Assembly: GCF_001905505.1 (NCBI RefSeq)
Contig: NZ_LIPG01000002.1
Span: 1,240,001 to 1,304,000 of the forward strand
Direction: 5' to 3'
Length of the DNA: 64,000 nt
Source of the DNA: Streptomyces sp. CB02058
GTDB taxonomy: Bacteria > Actinomycetota > Actinomycetes > Streptomycetales > Streptomycetaceae
Below, in pieces: positions 17,205 to 25,977 of the stretch (position 1 is the stretch's first letter; each line of letters opens with the position of its first letter). The translations under genes were made by a program, and so were the position numbers. Below the pieces are notes generated by a model, which searched no databases, had not been told where the DNA came from, and saw nothing but the letters and a program-made list of their open reading frames with translations.

Positions 17205-19151
17205 ATGACGGCCGAGCTGGTCCGGGGGCAGAACCACACCTTGCCCCAGACACGTCTGGAGATCAGGGTGTCGGCGGGCTCTCCCGTCGTGGCCGGGGCC
17301 ACGCTCGGGGACGAGCGGGGCACGGTCCGCGGAGCCGAGTGGATCGCCCATCCCGGCTCGCCCCGGCTGCCCGGGCTGGAGGTCTCCCGGCAGGCGGCGG
17401 CCGACCACCGGCTGGCCGTGGACCTGGACGCCCTGCCCGACGCGGTGCACCGCGTCACGGTGCTCCTCGCCCTGCCCACCGGGCCCGGACGGCCTGGCAG
17501 GTTCGGCGCGGTCGCCGCGCCGTTCGTCGCGGTCACCGGACTCGACGGCACCGAGATCGCCACGTTCACGCTCACCGGCCTGGACACCGAGTCCGCCGTG
17601 TCCGCCCTGGAGCTCTACCGCCGCCAGGGCGTCTGGAAGGTCCGCGCCGTCGGCCAGGGGTACTCCGCGGGGCTCGCCGAGATGCTCGCCGACCAGGGCG
17701 TGGCACAGGCGGCCGAGCTGGCCGCCTCTATACAGGAGGCCGTGGCCTCGGGGCTCGCCCGCTCCGTGGCGCCCCCGCCGCCGCCCCGCACCGAAGGGGA
17801 GCGGGTCCGGCACTCAGCGGGCCCCACGACGTCCACAGGCGGAGGACAGCCGCCCGCCCCGGCGTCCGCCCCCCAACCGCTGGGCGACGGCACACCGCCG
17901 CCCCCGCCCCCGGCCACCGCGCCCGGCGGACCCATCGACTACGCGCACCCCAGGCGCCAGACCTCGGCGCCGCCCCCTCCGCCTCCCACGGCCCCGCCCG
18001 CCGAGCCGGGGCAGCCCGCGCGGCCCGTCGCCGGTGACGCCACGGGCTGGTCCATGGACGAGCGGCTGTACAACCAGATCTGGGGCATGTTCGAGGACCT
18101 CGCGCGCGCCGTCGCCGCCTACCGCAGCGCCGTCGACTTCGCCGACTCCCGGATGGACCAGGAGCTCGACCGGGCCCTCTCCGACCCGCGCAGCCGCATC
18201 GGAGGCGCGGGCGACCGGGTCCGTGAGGAGGCCAGGGCCAAGCGCGACGAGCTGACAGGCCGGGCGCGCGAGGCGCTCGACCGCGACCTCGCCCAGCTGG
18301 CCGCCGAGTCCGCCGTCGTCGAGCCGGCCCTCCCCGCCTCCTACGCGGGATGGGACAACCCCGTCTGGCACGCCTACCGCGTCCCGATGGAGATCCCGAT
18401 GGCCCTGCGCATCGGAGACCTCCATCTGCCCGAGCGCACCGACCTGCGCATCCCGCTGCTCGTGCGGCTGCCCCTGGAGCGGGGGATCTGGGTCGACAGC
18501 GGCCGTACGGCCTCCGAGGCGGCCGCCGCGACGCACGGGGACCAGCTGCGCAGGCTGGCCATGGAGACGGCGGTCGCGCTGGCCGCGAGGCTGCTGGCGG
18601 TCTATCCCGCGAACGAGTTCTCGGTGCACGTCATCGACCCGGCCGGCTCGGCCGCCGCAGCGCTCTCCCCCCTGGTGAGCTCCGGGGCCCTCGCCGCCCC
18701 GCCCGCCGCGGGGGCCGCAGGCGTGTCCACGGTCCTGGCCCGGCTGACCCGCCGCGTCGACCTGGTGCAGATGGCGATCCGGGCCGGCGCCGCGGACTCG
18801 CTGCCGCCGGACCTCGACACGGGCGAGCAGCTGCTGATCGTCAACGACTTCCCGCACGGCTTCGACGACCGGGCCGTCACCCAGTTGCGGTATCTGGCCG
18901 ACGAGGGTCCCTCCGTGGGCGTACACCTGCTGATGGTGGCCGACCGCGAGGACGCGAGCGCCTACGGCCCGGTCCTCGACCCGCTGTGGCGGTCCCTCCT
19001 GCGGATCACCCCCGTCGCCGACGACCACCTCGCCGACCCCTGGGTGGGTCAGGCCTGGACGTACGAGCCCCTGAGGGCACCGCAGGGCAGCCGGGTCCTG
19101 GAGCAGGTCCTCGCCCTGGTGGCCGCGGCCCGGCGGGCCGGCTACCGCTGA
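17205..19151 (+). CDS. TerD-like / FtsK-like fusion protein lacking a Walker A motif
   Basis: A 648-residue protein in three parts. Residues 1-180 form a TerD-like domain (AEWIAHPGSPRLPGLEV, DLDALPDAVHRVTVLLAL, FTLTGLDTESAVSALELYRR). Residues 195-280 are a Pro/Ala-rich linker with runs of six prolines. Residues 285-648 begin with charged helices and end in a region like FtsK/SpoIIIE motor proteins, including HVIDPAGS and the Walker-B-like LLIVNDFPHGFDDRAV followed by GVHLLMVADRED. The GxxGxGK[ST] loop is absent where it should precede them, so ATP hydrolysis is unlikely. It follows terD by 121 bases and may be a scaffold in the same stress pathway. Confidence 0.82.
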   Translation: MTAELVRGQNHTLPQTRLEIRVSAGSPVVAGATLGDERGTVRGAEWIAHPGSPRLPGLEVSRQAAADHRLAVDLDALPDAVHRVTVLLALPTGPGRPGRFGAVAAPFVAVTGLDGTEIATFTLTGLDTESAVSALELYRRQGVWKVRAVGQGYSAGLAEMLADQGVAQAAELAASIQEAVASGLARSVAPPPPPRTEGERVRHSAGPTTSTGGGQPPAPASAPQPLGDGTPPPPPPATAPGGPIDYAHPRRQTSAPPPPPPTAPPAEPGQPARPVAGDATGWSMDERLYNQIWGMFEDLARAVAAYRSAVDFADSRMDQELDRALSDPRSRIGGAGDRVREEARAKRDELTGRAREALDRDLAQLAAESAVVEPALPASYAGWDNPVWHAYRVPMEIPMALRIGDLHLPERTDLRIPLLVRLPLERGIWVDSGRTASEAAAATHGDQLRRLAMETAVALAARLLAVYPANEFSVHVIDPAGSAAAALSPLVSSGALAAPPAAGAAGVSTVLARLTRRVDLVQMAIRAGAADSLPPDLDTGEQLLIVNDFPHGFDDRAVTQLRYLADEGPSVGVHLLMVADREDASAYGPVLDPLWRSLLRITPVADDHLADPWVGQAWTYEPLRAPQGSRVLEQVLALVAAARRAGYR

Positions 19152-19203
19152 GCGAGCGCGACGACGGGTCAGATGCCTGCCGCATAGCCTCCGAACAGGC
19201 ATT

Positions 19204-19233
19204 TTGATCACGCCTTGGTGATGACTTTACTGT
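19204..19233 (+). promoter_or_regulatory. Probable promoter of the riboswitch-terC transcript
   Basis: TTGATC (19204-19209) and TACTGT (19228-19233) are separated by 18 bp. Transcription would start near 19240, about 25 bases before the first helix of the Mn2+ riboswitch. Confidence 0.45.
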
Positions 19234-19263
19234 TTCTTGGTGCTTCGGGTACTGTTCTTGGTG

Positions 19264-19371
19264 CGGAGGGGAGTACTCCCGATCGCGGCGTTCCCGTCAG
19301 TACGGACTGTGACCGGTCCCGGGGCGTCGGCCCGGCGCGCATCCCGCGCTCCCGGGTGGAAGAGACCTCCG
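19264..19371 (+). promoter_or_regulatory. yybP-ykoY (Mn2+) riboswitch upstream of the terC-type gene
   Basis: The two hallmark loops of the yybP-ykoY family are present: GGGGAGTA near the 5' end (19268-19275) and GGAAGAGACCT near the 3' end (19358-19368). The closing helix pairs CGGAGG (19264-19269) with CCTCCG (19366-19371). Between them is a GC-rich paired arm. This class binds Mn2+ and controls transporters, including TerC-family genes such as E. coli alx. Here it lies 48 bases before the terC-type start codon. The ribosome site GGAGG (19409-19413) could be the control point. Confidence 0.85.
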
Positions 19372-19418
19372 GCAGCGACGACGCTGATCTATAGCCGTAG
19401 CGAACTGCCGGAGGCGCA

Positions 19419-20426
19419 GTGGACGTTTCATGGACTGTCTGGGTGCTGACCATTCTCGGTCTCATCGCCCTTATCGCCGTCGACTTCTTCATCGGGCGCA
19501 AGCCCCATGACGTCTCGACCAAGGAAGCCGGAATCTGGACCATCGTCTGGATCGCACTGGCCGGCCTCTTCGGGCTCGGCCTGCTGCTGTTCGGCGAGAG
19601 CCAGGCATCGGGCGAGTTCTTCGCCGGATTCATCACCGAGAAGTCGCTCAGTGTCGACAACCTCTTCGTCTTCATCCTGATCATGGCGAAGTTCTCGGTG
19701 CCCTCGCACCTGCAGCAGAGGGTTCTGCTCGTCGGTGTGCTGATCGCCCTGGTGCTGCGTGCGATCTTCATCGCCGCCGGTGCCGCGGTCATCGCCAACT
19801 TCTCGTGGATCTTCTACATCTTCGGCGCGTTCCTGATCTTCACCGCCTGGAAGCTCATCCAGGAGGCGCGGGCCGACGAGGACGAGGACGACTGGGAGGA
19901 GAACCGCCTCCTCAAGTCGATCGAGCACCGCTTCGGTGTCGCCGACCGTTACCACGGAACCAAGCTCTTCATCCAGAACAACGGCAAGCGCGTCATGACC
20001 CCCCTGATGGTGGTCATGCTCGCCATCGGCACCACCGACATCCTGTTCGCGCTGGACTCGATCCCGGCGATCTTCGGCCTGACCCAGGACCCGTACATCG
20101 TCTTCACCGCCAACGCCTTCGCCCTGATGGGTCTGCGTCAGCTGTACTTCCTCATCGGCGGTCTGCTGAAGAAGCTGGTCCACCTCAGCTACGGGCTCTC
20201 GGTGATCCTCGGGTTCATCGGCGTCAAGCTGGTGCTGCACGCGCTGCACGAGTCCGGGGTGCACGTCCCGGAGATCACCATCGCGTTCTCCCTCTCCTTC
20301 ATCTGCGCCGTCCTGGTGGTCACCACGATCACGAGCCTCATCGCCAACAAGAAGACAGCGGAGGCGGAAGCCGCGGCGAAGGGCGAGCAGAACGACGACA
20401 GCGAGAACGTCGGCGCGGAGAAGTAG
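19419..20426 (+). CDS. TerC-family integral membrane protein, probable Mn2+ exporter
   Basis: A 335-residue TerC protein with about nine transmembrane helices. Conserved acidic membrane motifs are FFIGRKPHDVS, EKSLSVDNLFVF and IGTTDILFALDSIPAIFGLT, whose aspartates form the likely metal site. Relatives such as E. coli Alx and B. subtilis MeeF/MeeY export manganese, partly to load secreted enzymes. The upstream yybP-ykoY riboswitch points to the same metal. The GTG start has GGAGG six bases upstream. The C-terminal 35 residues are Ala/Glu/Lys-rich and cytoplasmic. Its nearness to terD is typical, but tellurite resistance should not be assumed. Confidence 0.93.
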   Translation: MDVSWTVWVLTILGLIALIAVDFFIGRKPHDVSTKEAGIWTIVWIALAGLFGLGLLLFGESQASGEFFAGFITEKSLSVDNLFVFILIMAKFSVPSHLQQRVLLVGVLIALVLRAIFIAAGAAVIANFSWIFYIFGAFLIFTAWKLIQEARADEDEDDWEENRLLKSIEHRFGVADRYHGTKLFIQNNGKRVMTPLMVVMLAIGTTDILFALDSIPAIFGLTQDPYIVFTANAFALMGLRQLYFLIGGLLKKLVHLSYGLSVILGFIGVKLVLHALHESGVHVPEITIAFSLSFICAVLVVTTITSLIANKKTAEAEAAAKGEQNDDSENVGAEK

Positions 20427-20441
20427 CGCAGGACCGACACA

Positions 20442-20481
20442 CCGACGGCCGGGGCCCCAGGAGGGGGCACCCGGCCGTCGG
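20442..20481. terminator. Hairpin between convergent terC and MBL-fold genes
   Basis: A perfect 12-bp GC stem pairs 20442-20453 with 20470-20481, with inner CCCC/GGGG pairing possible in the loop. It lies 16 bases after the terC stop and 14 before the end of the opposite gene, so it can act in both directions. Confidence 0.8.
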
Positions 20482-20494
20482 CCGTCTCACCGCT

Positions 20495-21151
20495 TCACCA
20501 GCCGCGCTCGCGCCACTGGGGCAGATGGGGGCGCTCGGCGCCGAGCGTGGTGTCGTGACCGTGGCCCGGGTAGACCCACGTCTCGTCCGGCAGCTCGTCG
20601 AAGAGCTTGGTCTCCACGTCGTGGATCAGGCTCGCGAAAGCCTCCGGGTCCTTGTGCGTATTGCCTACGCCGCCGGGGAAGAGGCAGTCCCCGGTGAACA
20701 GGTGCGGCGCTCCGTGCGGGTCGTCGTAGACCAGGGCGATCGACCCCGGGGTGTGGCCGGTCAGATGCCGGGCGGTCAGCGAGACCCGTCCGACCCGGAT
20801 CGTGCCGTTGTCCTCGACGAGCTCGTCGGTGGGGACCGGGATGCCCTCGGCGTCGTACCTCCCGGCGTACGTCCGTGCCCCGGTGGCCGCCACCACCTCG
20901 CCGAGTGCCTGCCAGTGGTCGCCGTGCCGGTGCGTCGTGACGACGGACGCGATGCCGTCCTCGCCGATCAGCCGCAGCAGGACCCCGGCCTCGGCGGCCG
21001 CGTCGATCAGGAGCTGCTCGCCGGTCGCCCGGCAGCGCAACAGATACGCGTTGTTGTTCATCCGGCCGACGGCGACCTTGGAGATCATCAGATCCGTCAG
21101 CTCGTGCACATCCGCAGGGCCGCCGACCTTGACCGTTCCGCTGTACGTCAT
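20495..21151 (-). CDS. MBL-fold metallo-hydrolase (glyoxalase II-like)
   Basis: A 218-residue metallo-beta-lactamase-fold hydrolase. The metal motif THRHGDH gives H74, H76, D78 and H79. Further ligands are in ARHLTGHTPGS, FTGDCLFPGG and the final YPGHGHDTT. The pattern and length are like hydroxyacylglutathione hydrolase (glyoxalase II). In a mycothiol-using actinomycete the thiol ester would be a mycothiol conjugate, which fits the neighbouring mycothiol-type isomerase gene that ends upstream, with 10 bases between the two. The two genes are probably one transcription unit. Confidence 0.92.
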   Translation of the reverse strand: MTYSGTVKVGGPADVHELTDLMISKVAVGRMNNNAYLLRCRATGEQLLIDAAAEAGVLLRLIGEDGIASVVTTHRHGDHWQALGEVVAATGARTYAGRYDAEGIPVPTDELVEDNGTIRVGRVSLTARHLTGHTPGSIALVYDDPHGAPHLFTGDCLFPGGVGNTHKDPEAFASLIHDVETKLFDELPDETWVYPGHGHDTTLGAERPHLPQWRERGW

Positions 21152-21161
21152 GCCGCGCAGC

Positions 21162-21851
21162 CTATAGCGGGGGCAGCGCGGGGAGGCTGCCGCCTTCAGC
21201 GGTGAGCCCGGAGCCGTCACGGCGGCCGCAGAGCCAGCCGAGGATGTCGGTGGCCGTGCCCCGGACGGTGACCGGCGTGCCGTCGGCGCCGCCGCCCGTG
21301 GTCCAGATCCGGCCGTCCTCGGTGACCGCCGTCGTGGGCACGACATCAAGATGCCCGGCGAAGCGTTCGGCCAGGAAGTCGTTCTCCCGGGTCACGAACT
21401 CCTCCGGCAGGTCCTCCAGCCCGTATCCCGTCCCCAGGTCGACGTGGTGCAGCTCGACCTCGACCCAGCGGCGGAAGGGGATCCGGGAGGCCGAGTCCGT
21501 CACACCGTTGCGCATCGTCACCGTGCGGGACCAGTCGGCGGGCTCCGCCGCCGCCGCGAGGAAGGCGGCCCCGCTCTCGCGCAGGTCGGCGAGCTGCGCG
21601 GCCAGGGGCCTCGATGCGTCGCGCTCGATGTCGGCGTCGCGGGTTTCGCTGTTCGCGTACATCGGGCGCCCTTGGAGAACATTTACGAGCGCGTCGGCGT
21701 TACGTGACAGGTGGGCGAGAACATGGCCGCGGCTCCAGCCCGGCAGGAGCGACGGCCCGACGACGCTCGCGTCGTCGATTTCGCCCATGGCGCTGAGCAG
21801 CCGATCGGTCGCTTCACGTACAGCTTCCAGGTCGCGCGCATGATCAGTCAT
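21162..21851 (-). CDS. Maleylpyruvate isomerase family mycothiol-dependent protein
   Basis: A 229-residue protein of the mycothiol-dependent maleylpyruvate isomerase (DinB-like) family. The N-terminal four-helix bundle has the metal-binding motifs LPGWSRGHVLAHLSRNADA (about 36-54) and VEVELHHVDLG (near 130), which give the three-histidine Zn site. The C-terminal part (TTGGGADGTPVTVRGTATDI) is the usual sterol-carrier-like extension. Members use mycothiol for isomerisation or conjugation, and the exact substrate is not known. It sits directly upstream of the glyoxalase II-like gene, suggesting a thiol-linked detoxification pair. Confidence 0.9.
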   Translation of the reverse strand: MTDHARDLEAVREATDRLLSAMGEIDDASVVGPSLLPGWSRGHVLAHLSRNADALVNVLQGRPMYANSETRDADIERDASRPLAAQLADLRESGAAFLAAAAEPADWSRTVTMRNGVTDSASRIPFRRWVEVELHHVDLGTGYGLEDLPEEFVTRENDFLAERFAGHLDVVPTTAVTEDGRIWTTGGGADGTPVTVRGTATDILGWLCGRRDGSGLTAEGGSLPALPPL

Positions 21852-22026
21852 GGGCCGAGCGTAGCCCTCACCACTCGTTCGGGTGATGCGGTCTGCGGTC
21901 GTCCGTAAATCGAATGCGCGTGCTATACGCTCGGAGTCGAAAGCTTCCTACATCGCTGTGGCGCCCCCCATACCCTGGGACAGGGGCTCAGTTCCCCCAT
22001 TTCTCTCCAGAAAGGTGCGGACCGGC

Positions 22027-25000
22027 GTGGCCGACCGTCTCATCGTCCGTGGCGCGCGCGAGCACAACCTGAAGAACGTCTCGCTCGATCTCCCCCGTGA
22101 CTCCCTCATCGTCTTCACCGGGCTCTCCGGATCGGGCAAGTCCTCGCTCGCGTTCGACACGATCTTCGCCGAGGGCCAGCGGCGCTACGTGGAGTCCCTC
22201 TCCTCGTACGCCCGGCAGTTCCTCGGCCAGATGGACAAGCCGGACGTGGACTTCATCGAAGGCCTCTCGCCCGCCGTCTCCATCGACCAGAAGTCGACCT
22301 CGCGCAACCCGCGCTCGACGGTCGGCACCATCACCGAGGTCTACGACTACCTCCGGCTGCTCTTCGCCCGGATCGGCAAGCCGCACTGTCCCGAGTGCGC
22401 CAGGCCGATCTCGCGCCAGTCGCCCCAGGCGATCGTCGACAAGGTGCTGAACCTCCCCGAGGGCAGCCGCTTCCAGGTGCTCTCGCCGCTGGTGCGCGAG
22501 CGCAAGGGCGAGTTCGTCGACCTCTTCGCCGACCTCCAGACCAAGGGCTACAGCAGGGCCCGGGTCGACGGCGAGACGGTCCAGCTGTCCGAGCCGCCGA
22601 AGCTGAAGAAGCAGGAGAAGCACACCATCGAGGTGGTCATCGACCGCCTCACGGTGAAGGACAGTGCCAAGCGCCGGCTGACCGACTCCGTGGAGACCGC
22701 GCTCGGCCTCTCCGGTGGCATGGTCGTGCTCGACTTCGTCGACCTCGAGGCGGACGACCCCGAGCGTGAGCGGATGTACTCCGAACACCTCTACTGCCCG
22801 TACGACGACCTCTCCTTCGAGGAGCTGGAGCCCCGCTCCTTCTCCTTCAACTCGCCCTTCGGCGCCTGCCCCGACTGCACGGGCATCGGCACGCGGATGG
22901 AGGTCGACCCGGAGCTGATCGTCCCGGACGAGGACAAGTCCCTCGACGAGGGCGCGATCCACCCCTGGTCGCACGGCCACACCAAGGAGTACTTCGGCCG
23001 CCAGATCACTGCGCTCTCCGACGCCCTCGGATTCCGTACGGACATCCCCTGGGCCGGACTGCCGCAGCGCGCCAAGAAGGCGCTGCTCCACGGCCACAAG
23101 ATCCAGACCGAGGTGCGCTACCGCAACAGGTACGGGCGCGAGCGCGCCTACACCACCCCCCGCTTCGAGGGTGCCGCCGAGTACATCAAGCGGCGTCACG
23201 CCGATGCCGAGAGCGACTCCAGCCGGGAGCGCTTCGAGGGGTACATGCGCGAGGTGGCCTGCCCGACCTGTGAGGGCACCCGCCTCAAGCCGCTGGTGCT
23301 CGCGGTGACGGTGATGGAGCGGTCCATCGCCGACGTCGCCGCGATGTCGATCAGCGAGTGTGCCGAGTTCCTCGGCCGCCTCAAGCTGAACGCCCGCGAC
23401 AAGAAGATCGCCGAGCGGGTCCTCAAGGAGGTCAACGAGCGGCTCCGCTTCCTCGTCGACGTCGGTCTCGACTACCTCTCGCTGAACCGCGCCGCGGGCA
23501 CCCTGTCCGGCGGCGAGGCCCAGCGCATCCGGCTCGCCACCCAGATCGGCTCCGGGCTCGTCGGCGTGCTGTACGTGCTGGACGAGCCGTCCATCGGACT
23601 GCACCAGCGCGACAACCACCGGCTGATCGAGACCCTGGTCAGGCTCCGGGACATGGGCAACACGCTCATCGTCGTCGAGCACGACGAGGACACCATCAAG
23701 GTCGCCGACTGGGTCGTCGACATCGGCCCCGGGGCCGGTGAGCACGGCGGCAAGGTCGTCCACTCCGGCTCGCTCAAGGAACTGCTGGCCAACAAGGAGT
23801 CGGTCACCGGTCAGTACCTCGCGGGCACCAGGGCCATCGCGATGCCGGAGATCCGGCGTCCGGTCGACCCCAAGCGCCTGCTCACGGTGCACGGCGCCCG
23901 GGAGAACAACCTCCAGGACATCGACGTCTCCTTCCCGCTCGGCGTGCTCACGGCCGTCACCGGTGTTTCGGGCTCGGGCAAGTCGACCCTGGTCAACGAC
24001 ATCCTCTACACCCACCTGGCGCGCGAGCTCAACGGCGCCAAGTCGGTCCCCGGGCGGCACACCCGGGTCGACGGCGACGACCTCGTCGACAAGGTCGTGC
24101 ACGTCGACCAGTCGCCGATCGGCCGTACACCGCGGTCCAACCCGGCGACGTACACCGGAGTCTTCGACCATGTCCGCAAGCTGTTCGCCGAGACGATGGA
24201 GGCGAAGGTGCGCGGCTATCTGCCGGGCCGCTTCTCCTTCAACGTCAAGGGCGGCCGCTGCGAGAACTGCTCGGGCGACGGCACGATCAAGATCGAGATG
24301 AACTTCCTGCCCGATGTGTACGTCCCGTGCGAGGTCTGCCACGGTGCGCGCTACAACCGGGAGACGCTGGAGGTCCACTACAAGGGCAAGTCCATCGCCG
24401 AGGTGCTGGACATGCCGATCGAGGAGGGCCTGGAGTTCTTCGAGGCCGTCCCGACGATCGCGCGGCACCTGCGCACGCTCAACGAGGTGGGCCTCGGATA
24501 TGTCAGGCTCGGCCAGTCCGCGCCGACGCTCTCCGGAGGTGAGGCGCAGCGCGTGAAGCTGGCGAGCGAGCTGCAGAAGCGCTCCACCGGCCGCACGGTC
24601 TACGTCCTGGACGAGCCGACCACCGGTCTGCACTTCGAGGACATCAGCAAGCTCATCACGGTGCTGTCGGGCCTGGTCGACAAGGGCAACACGGTGATCG
24701 TCATCGAGCACAACCTCGATGTCATCAAGACCGCCGACTGGGTCGTCGACATGGGCCCCGAGGGCGGCAGCGGCGGAGGTCTCGTCGTCGCCGAGGGCAC
24801 CCCGGAGCACGTCGCCTCGGTGCCGGCCAGCCACACCGGGAAGTTCCTCCAGGAGATCCTCGGCGCCGACCGGATCGGCGAGGCGTCGGTGCCCGCGGCC
24901 CGTAAGGCCCGCAAGGCTCCCGCGAAGAAGGCCGCCGTCGCCGCGAAGACGGCCACGGCGCGCAGGACGGCCACGGCCAGGACGGCCGGCAAGACGGGCG

Positions 25001-25047
25001 ACGGGCCAGCACCGAAGAAGAAGGCCACCCGCGCGCGGAAGGCCTGA
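22027..25047 (+). CDS. uvrA: Excinuclease ABC subunit A
   Basis: A 1006-residue UvrA, the damage-sensing ATPase dimer of nucleotide excision repair, built from two ABC modules. The first P-loop GLSGSGKS is at 32-39 and the second GVSGSGKS at about 646-653. ABC signatures LSGGEAQRI and LSGGEAQRV are both present. Zinc modules are CPECARP, CPTCEGT and CENCSGDGT with [10 protein letters not shown]. The GTG start follows AGAAAGGTG. An in-frame upstream extension exists but lacks family similarity. The last 50 residues are an Ala/Lys/Arg/Thr-rich histone-H1-like tail, which would add non-specific DNA binding. A -10-like TATACG at 21924-21929 lies about 100 bases upstream. Confidence 0.98.
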   Translation: MADRLIVRGAREHNLKNVSLDLPRDSLIVFTGLSGSGKSSLAFDTIFAEGQRRYVESLSSYARQFLGQMDKPDVDFIEGLSPAVSIDQKSTSRNPRSTVGTITEVYDYLRLLFARIGKPHCPECARPISRQSPQAIVDKVLNLPEGSRFQVLSPLVRERKGEFVDLFADLQTKGYSRARVDGETVQLSEPPKLKKQEKHTIEVVIDRLTVKDSAKRRLTDSVETALGLSGGMVVLDFVDLEADDPERERMYSEHLYCPYDDLSFEELEPRSFSFNSPFGACPDCTGIGTRMEVDPELIVPDEDKSLDEGAIHPWSHGHTKEYFGRQITALSDALGFRTDIPWAGLPQRAKKALLHGHKIQTEVRYRNRYGRERAYTTPRFEGAAEYIKRRHADAESDSSRERFEGYMREVACPTCEGTRLKPLVLAVTVMERSIADVAAMSISECAEFLGRLKLNARDKKIAERVLKEVNERLRFLVDVGLDYLSLNRAAGTLSGGEAQRIRLATQIGSGLVGVLYVLDEPSIGLHQRDNHRLIETLVRLRDMGNTLIVVEHDEDTIKVADWVVDIGPGAGEHGGKVVHSGSLKELLANKESVTGQYLAGTRAIAMPEIRRPVDPKRLLTVHGARENNLQDIDVSFPLGVLTAVTGVSGSGKSTLVNDILYTHLARELNGAKSVPGRHTRVDGDDLVDKVVHVDQSPIGRTPRSNPATYTGVFDHVRKLFAETMEAKVRGYLPGRFSFNVKGGRCENCSGDGTIKIEMNFLPDVYVPCEVCHGARYNRETLEVHYKGKSIAEVLDMPIEEGLEFFEAVPTIARHLRTLNEVGLGYVRLGQSAPTLSGGEAQRVKLASELQKRSTGRTVYVLDEPTTGLHFEDISKLITVLSGLVDKGNTVIVIEHNLDVIKTADWVVDMGPEGGSGGGLVVAEGTPEHVASVPASHTGKFLQEILGADRIGEASVPAARKARKAPAKKAAVAAKTATARRTATARTAGKTGDGPAPKKKATRARKA

Positions 25048-25055
25048 CACCGTCC

Positions 25056-25099
25056 GGACGGGACGGCTCCCTGTGGCACGACCAGGGGCCGTCCCGTCC
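25056..25099 (+). terminator. uvrA terminator
   Basis: A long stem pairs 25056-25073 with 25083-25099, with one unpaired base and a nine-base loop. It begins 8 bases after the uvrA stop codon. Confidence 0.85.
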
Positions 25100-25212
25100 G
25101 CGCGGGCCTTCCCGGTCCGACCAGTGGTCCGGAGCCCGTCCAGCAGACGCCTGCGGGACGGGCCGCGGCGTCCGGGAAGCGCCCGCCGACGGGGTCCGGA
25201 AGGCGTCGCGGA

Positions 25213-25295
25213 CGCTCACCGTGCTCTGCGCCTCCGGGCCCGGCCGCGGTCGCGGGGCGCTCACCCGTGCCCGCTTCCTCCGGGCCCGGCCGCGG
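25213..25295. repeat. Imperfect tandem duplication of about 45 bp in a gene-free stretch
   Basis: The 420 bases between uvrA and the next gene hold only the uvrA terminator and this duplication. Units at 25213-25249 and 25258-25295 both begin CGCTCACC and end in an identical 19-mer, CCTCCGGGCCCGGCCGCGG. No promoter for the downstream Rieske gene stands out. No coding frame here has family similarity. Confidence 0.7.
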
Positions 25296-25468
25296 AGGAC
25301 ACCTCTCGGGTCCTCCCTCCGGGGCCCGGTCGACGGGCGGGCGTTCTCCGTCGGTATCGTCGGGTCTGTCGCCCATGCCGTCAGGCGCGGCCCGTGCCCC
25401 CCGTCCGTGGCACCCGGTGCCCCGGACGGTGACGGCGGCTCTCTGTCCCCCCGACCAGTGGAGACCGC

Positions 25469-25897
25469 ATGTCCGGCCTGCCCGCCGCCCGCCGCACCGT
25501 ACTGAAGGGCGCCGCTCTCGCCGGTGCCGCCGGGCTCGGAGCGGCGGCCTGCTCGACCGATTCGAAGCTCGGCCACGCGCAGACGCCCACCCCCACGGCG
25601 CCCGTGGAGCTCGGGGCCCCGGACGAGGTGCCGGTGGGCGGGGCGAAGCTCTACAGGGAGCAGCGGGTCGTCGTGAGCTGCCCCGCGGCAGGCCAGTACA
25701 AGGCCTTCAGCGCGCAGTGCACCCACGCGGGCTGCCTCCTGGACAAGGTCGAGGGCAACGAGGGCAACTGCCCGTGCCACGGCAGCCGCTTCGACATGAC
25801 CACGGGCAAGGCGCTCCAGGGGCCGGCCACGGTGCCGCTGCCCGCCGTCGATGTGCGGGTCGAGGGCGGAAGGCTCGTCGCGGGCCCGGAGGCCTGA
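25469..25897 (+). CDS. Tat-exported Rieske [2Fe-2S] protein
   Basis: A 142-residue secreted iron-sulfur protein. The start has a twin-arginine signal (ARRTVLKGAALAGAAGLGAAA) ending in a cysteine at about residue 29, so it may be lipid-anchored, although the lipobox AAAC lacks the usual Leu at -3. The Rieske domain has CTHAGC (ligands C84 and H86) and CPCHGSRF (C101 and H104). C89 and C103 are placed to form the disulfide typical of cytochrome bc-type Rieske proteins. Export through Tat fits cluster insertion in the cytoplasm. The redox partner is unknown. It precedes uvrC by 80 bases. Confidence 0.93.
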   Translation: MSGLPAARRTVLKGAALAGAAGLGAAACSTDSKLGHAQTPTPTAPVELGAPDEVPVGGAKLYREQRVVVSCPAAGQYKAFSAQCTHAGCLLDKVEGNEGNCPCHGSRFDMTTGKALQGPATVPLPAVDVRVEGGRLVAGPEA

Positions 25898-25977
25898 GCC
25901 GCGCGCCGAGGCCGTTCGCCGGCCTCCGCATCCGCGGACATGCCGCTCTGTCATTGCCCGCAAGTAGGGTGTGAGAC

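Noticed and set aside
16505..20426. A complete tellurite-resistance island
   Set aside because: Only terD, a TerD fusion and a riboswitch-controlled terC gene are present. TerA, TerB, TerZ, TerY and the associated enzymes are missing.
21910..21926. TCGAATGCGCGTGCTA upstream of uvrA as a LexA box
   Set aside because: The left arm matches at five of six bases but the right arm at only three, too weak to report as a site.
21988..25050. A 1020-codon open frame antisense to uvrA, and similar long frames antisense to the SNF2 ATPase gene, uvrB and the protease gene
   Set aside because: They mirror well-identified genes and arise from third-position GC bias, have no family similarity and lack ribosome sites.
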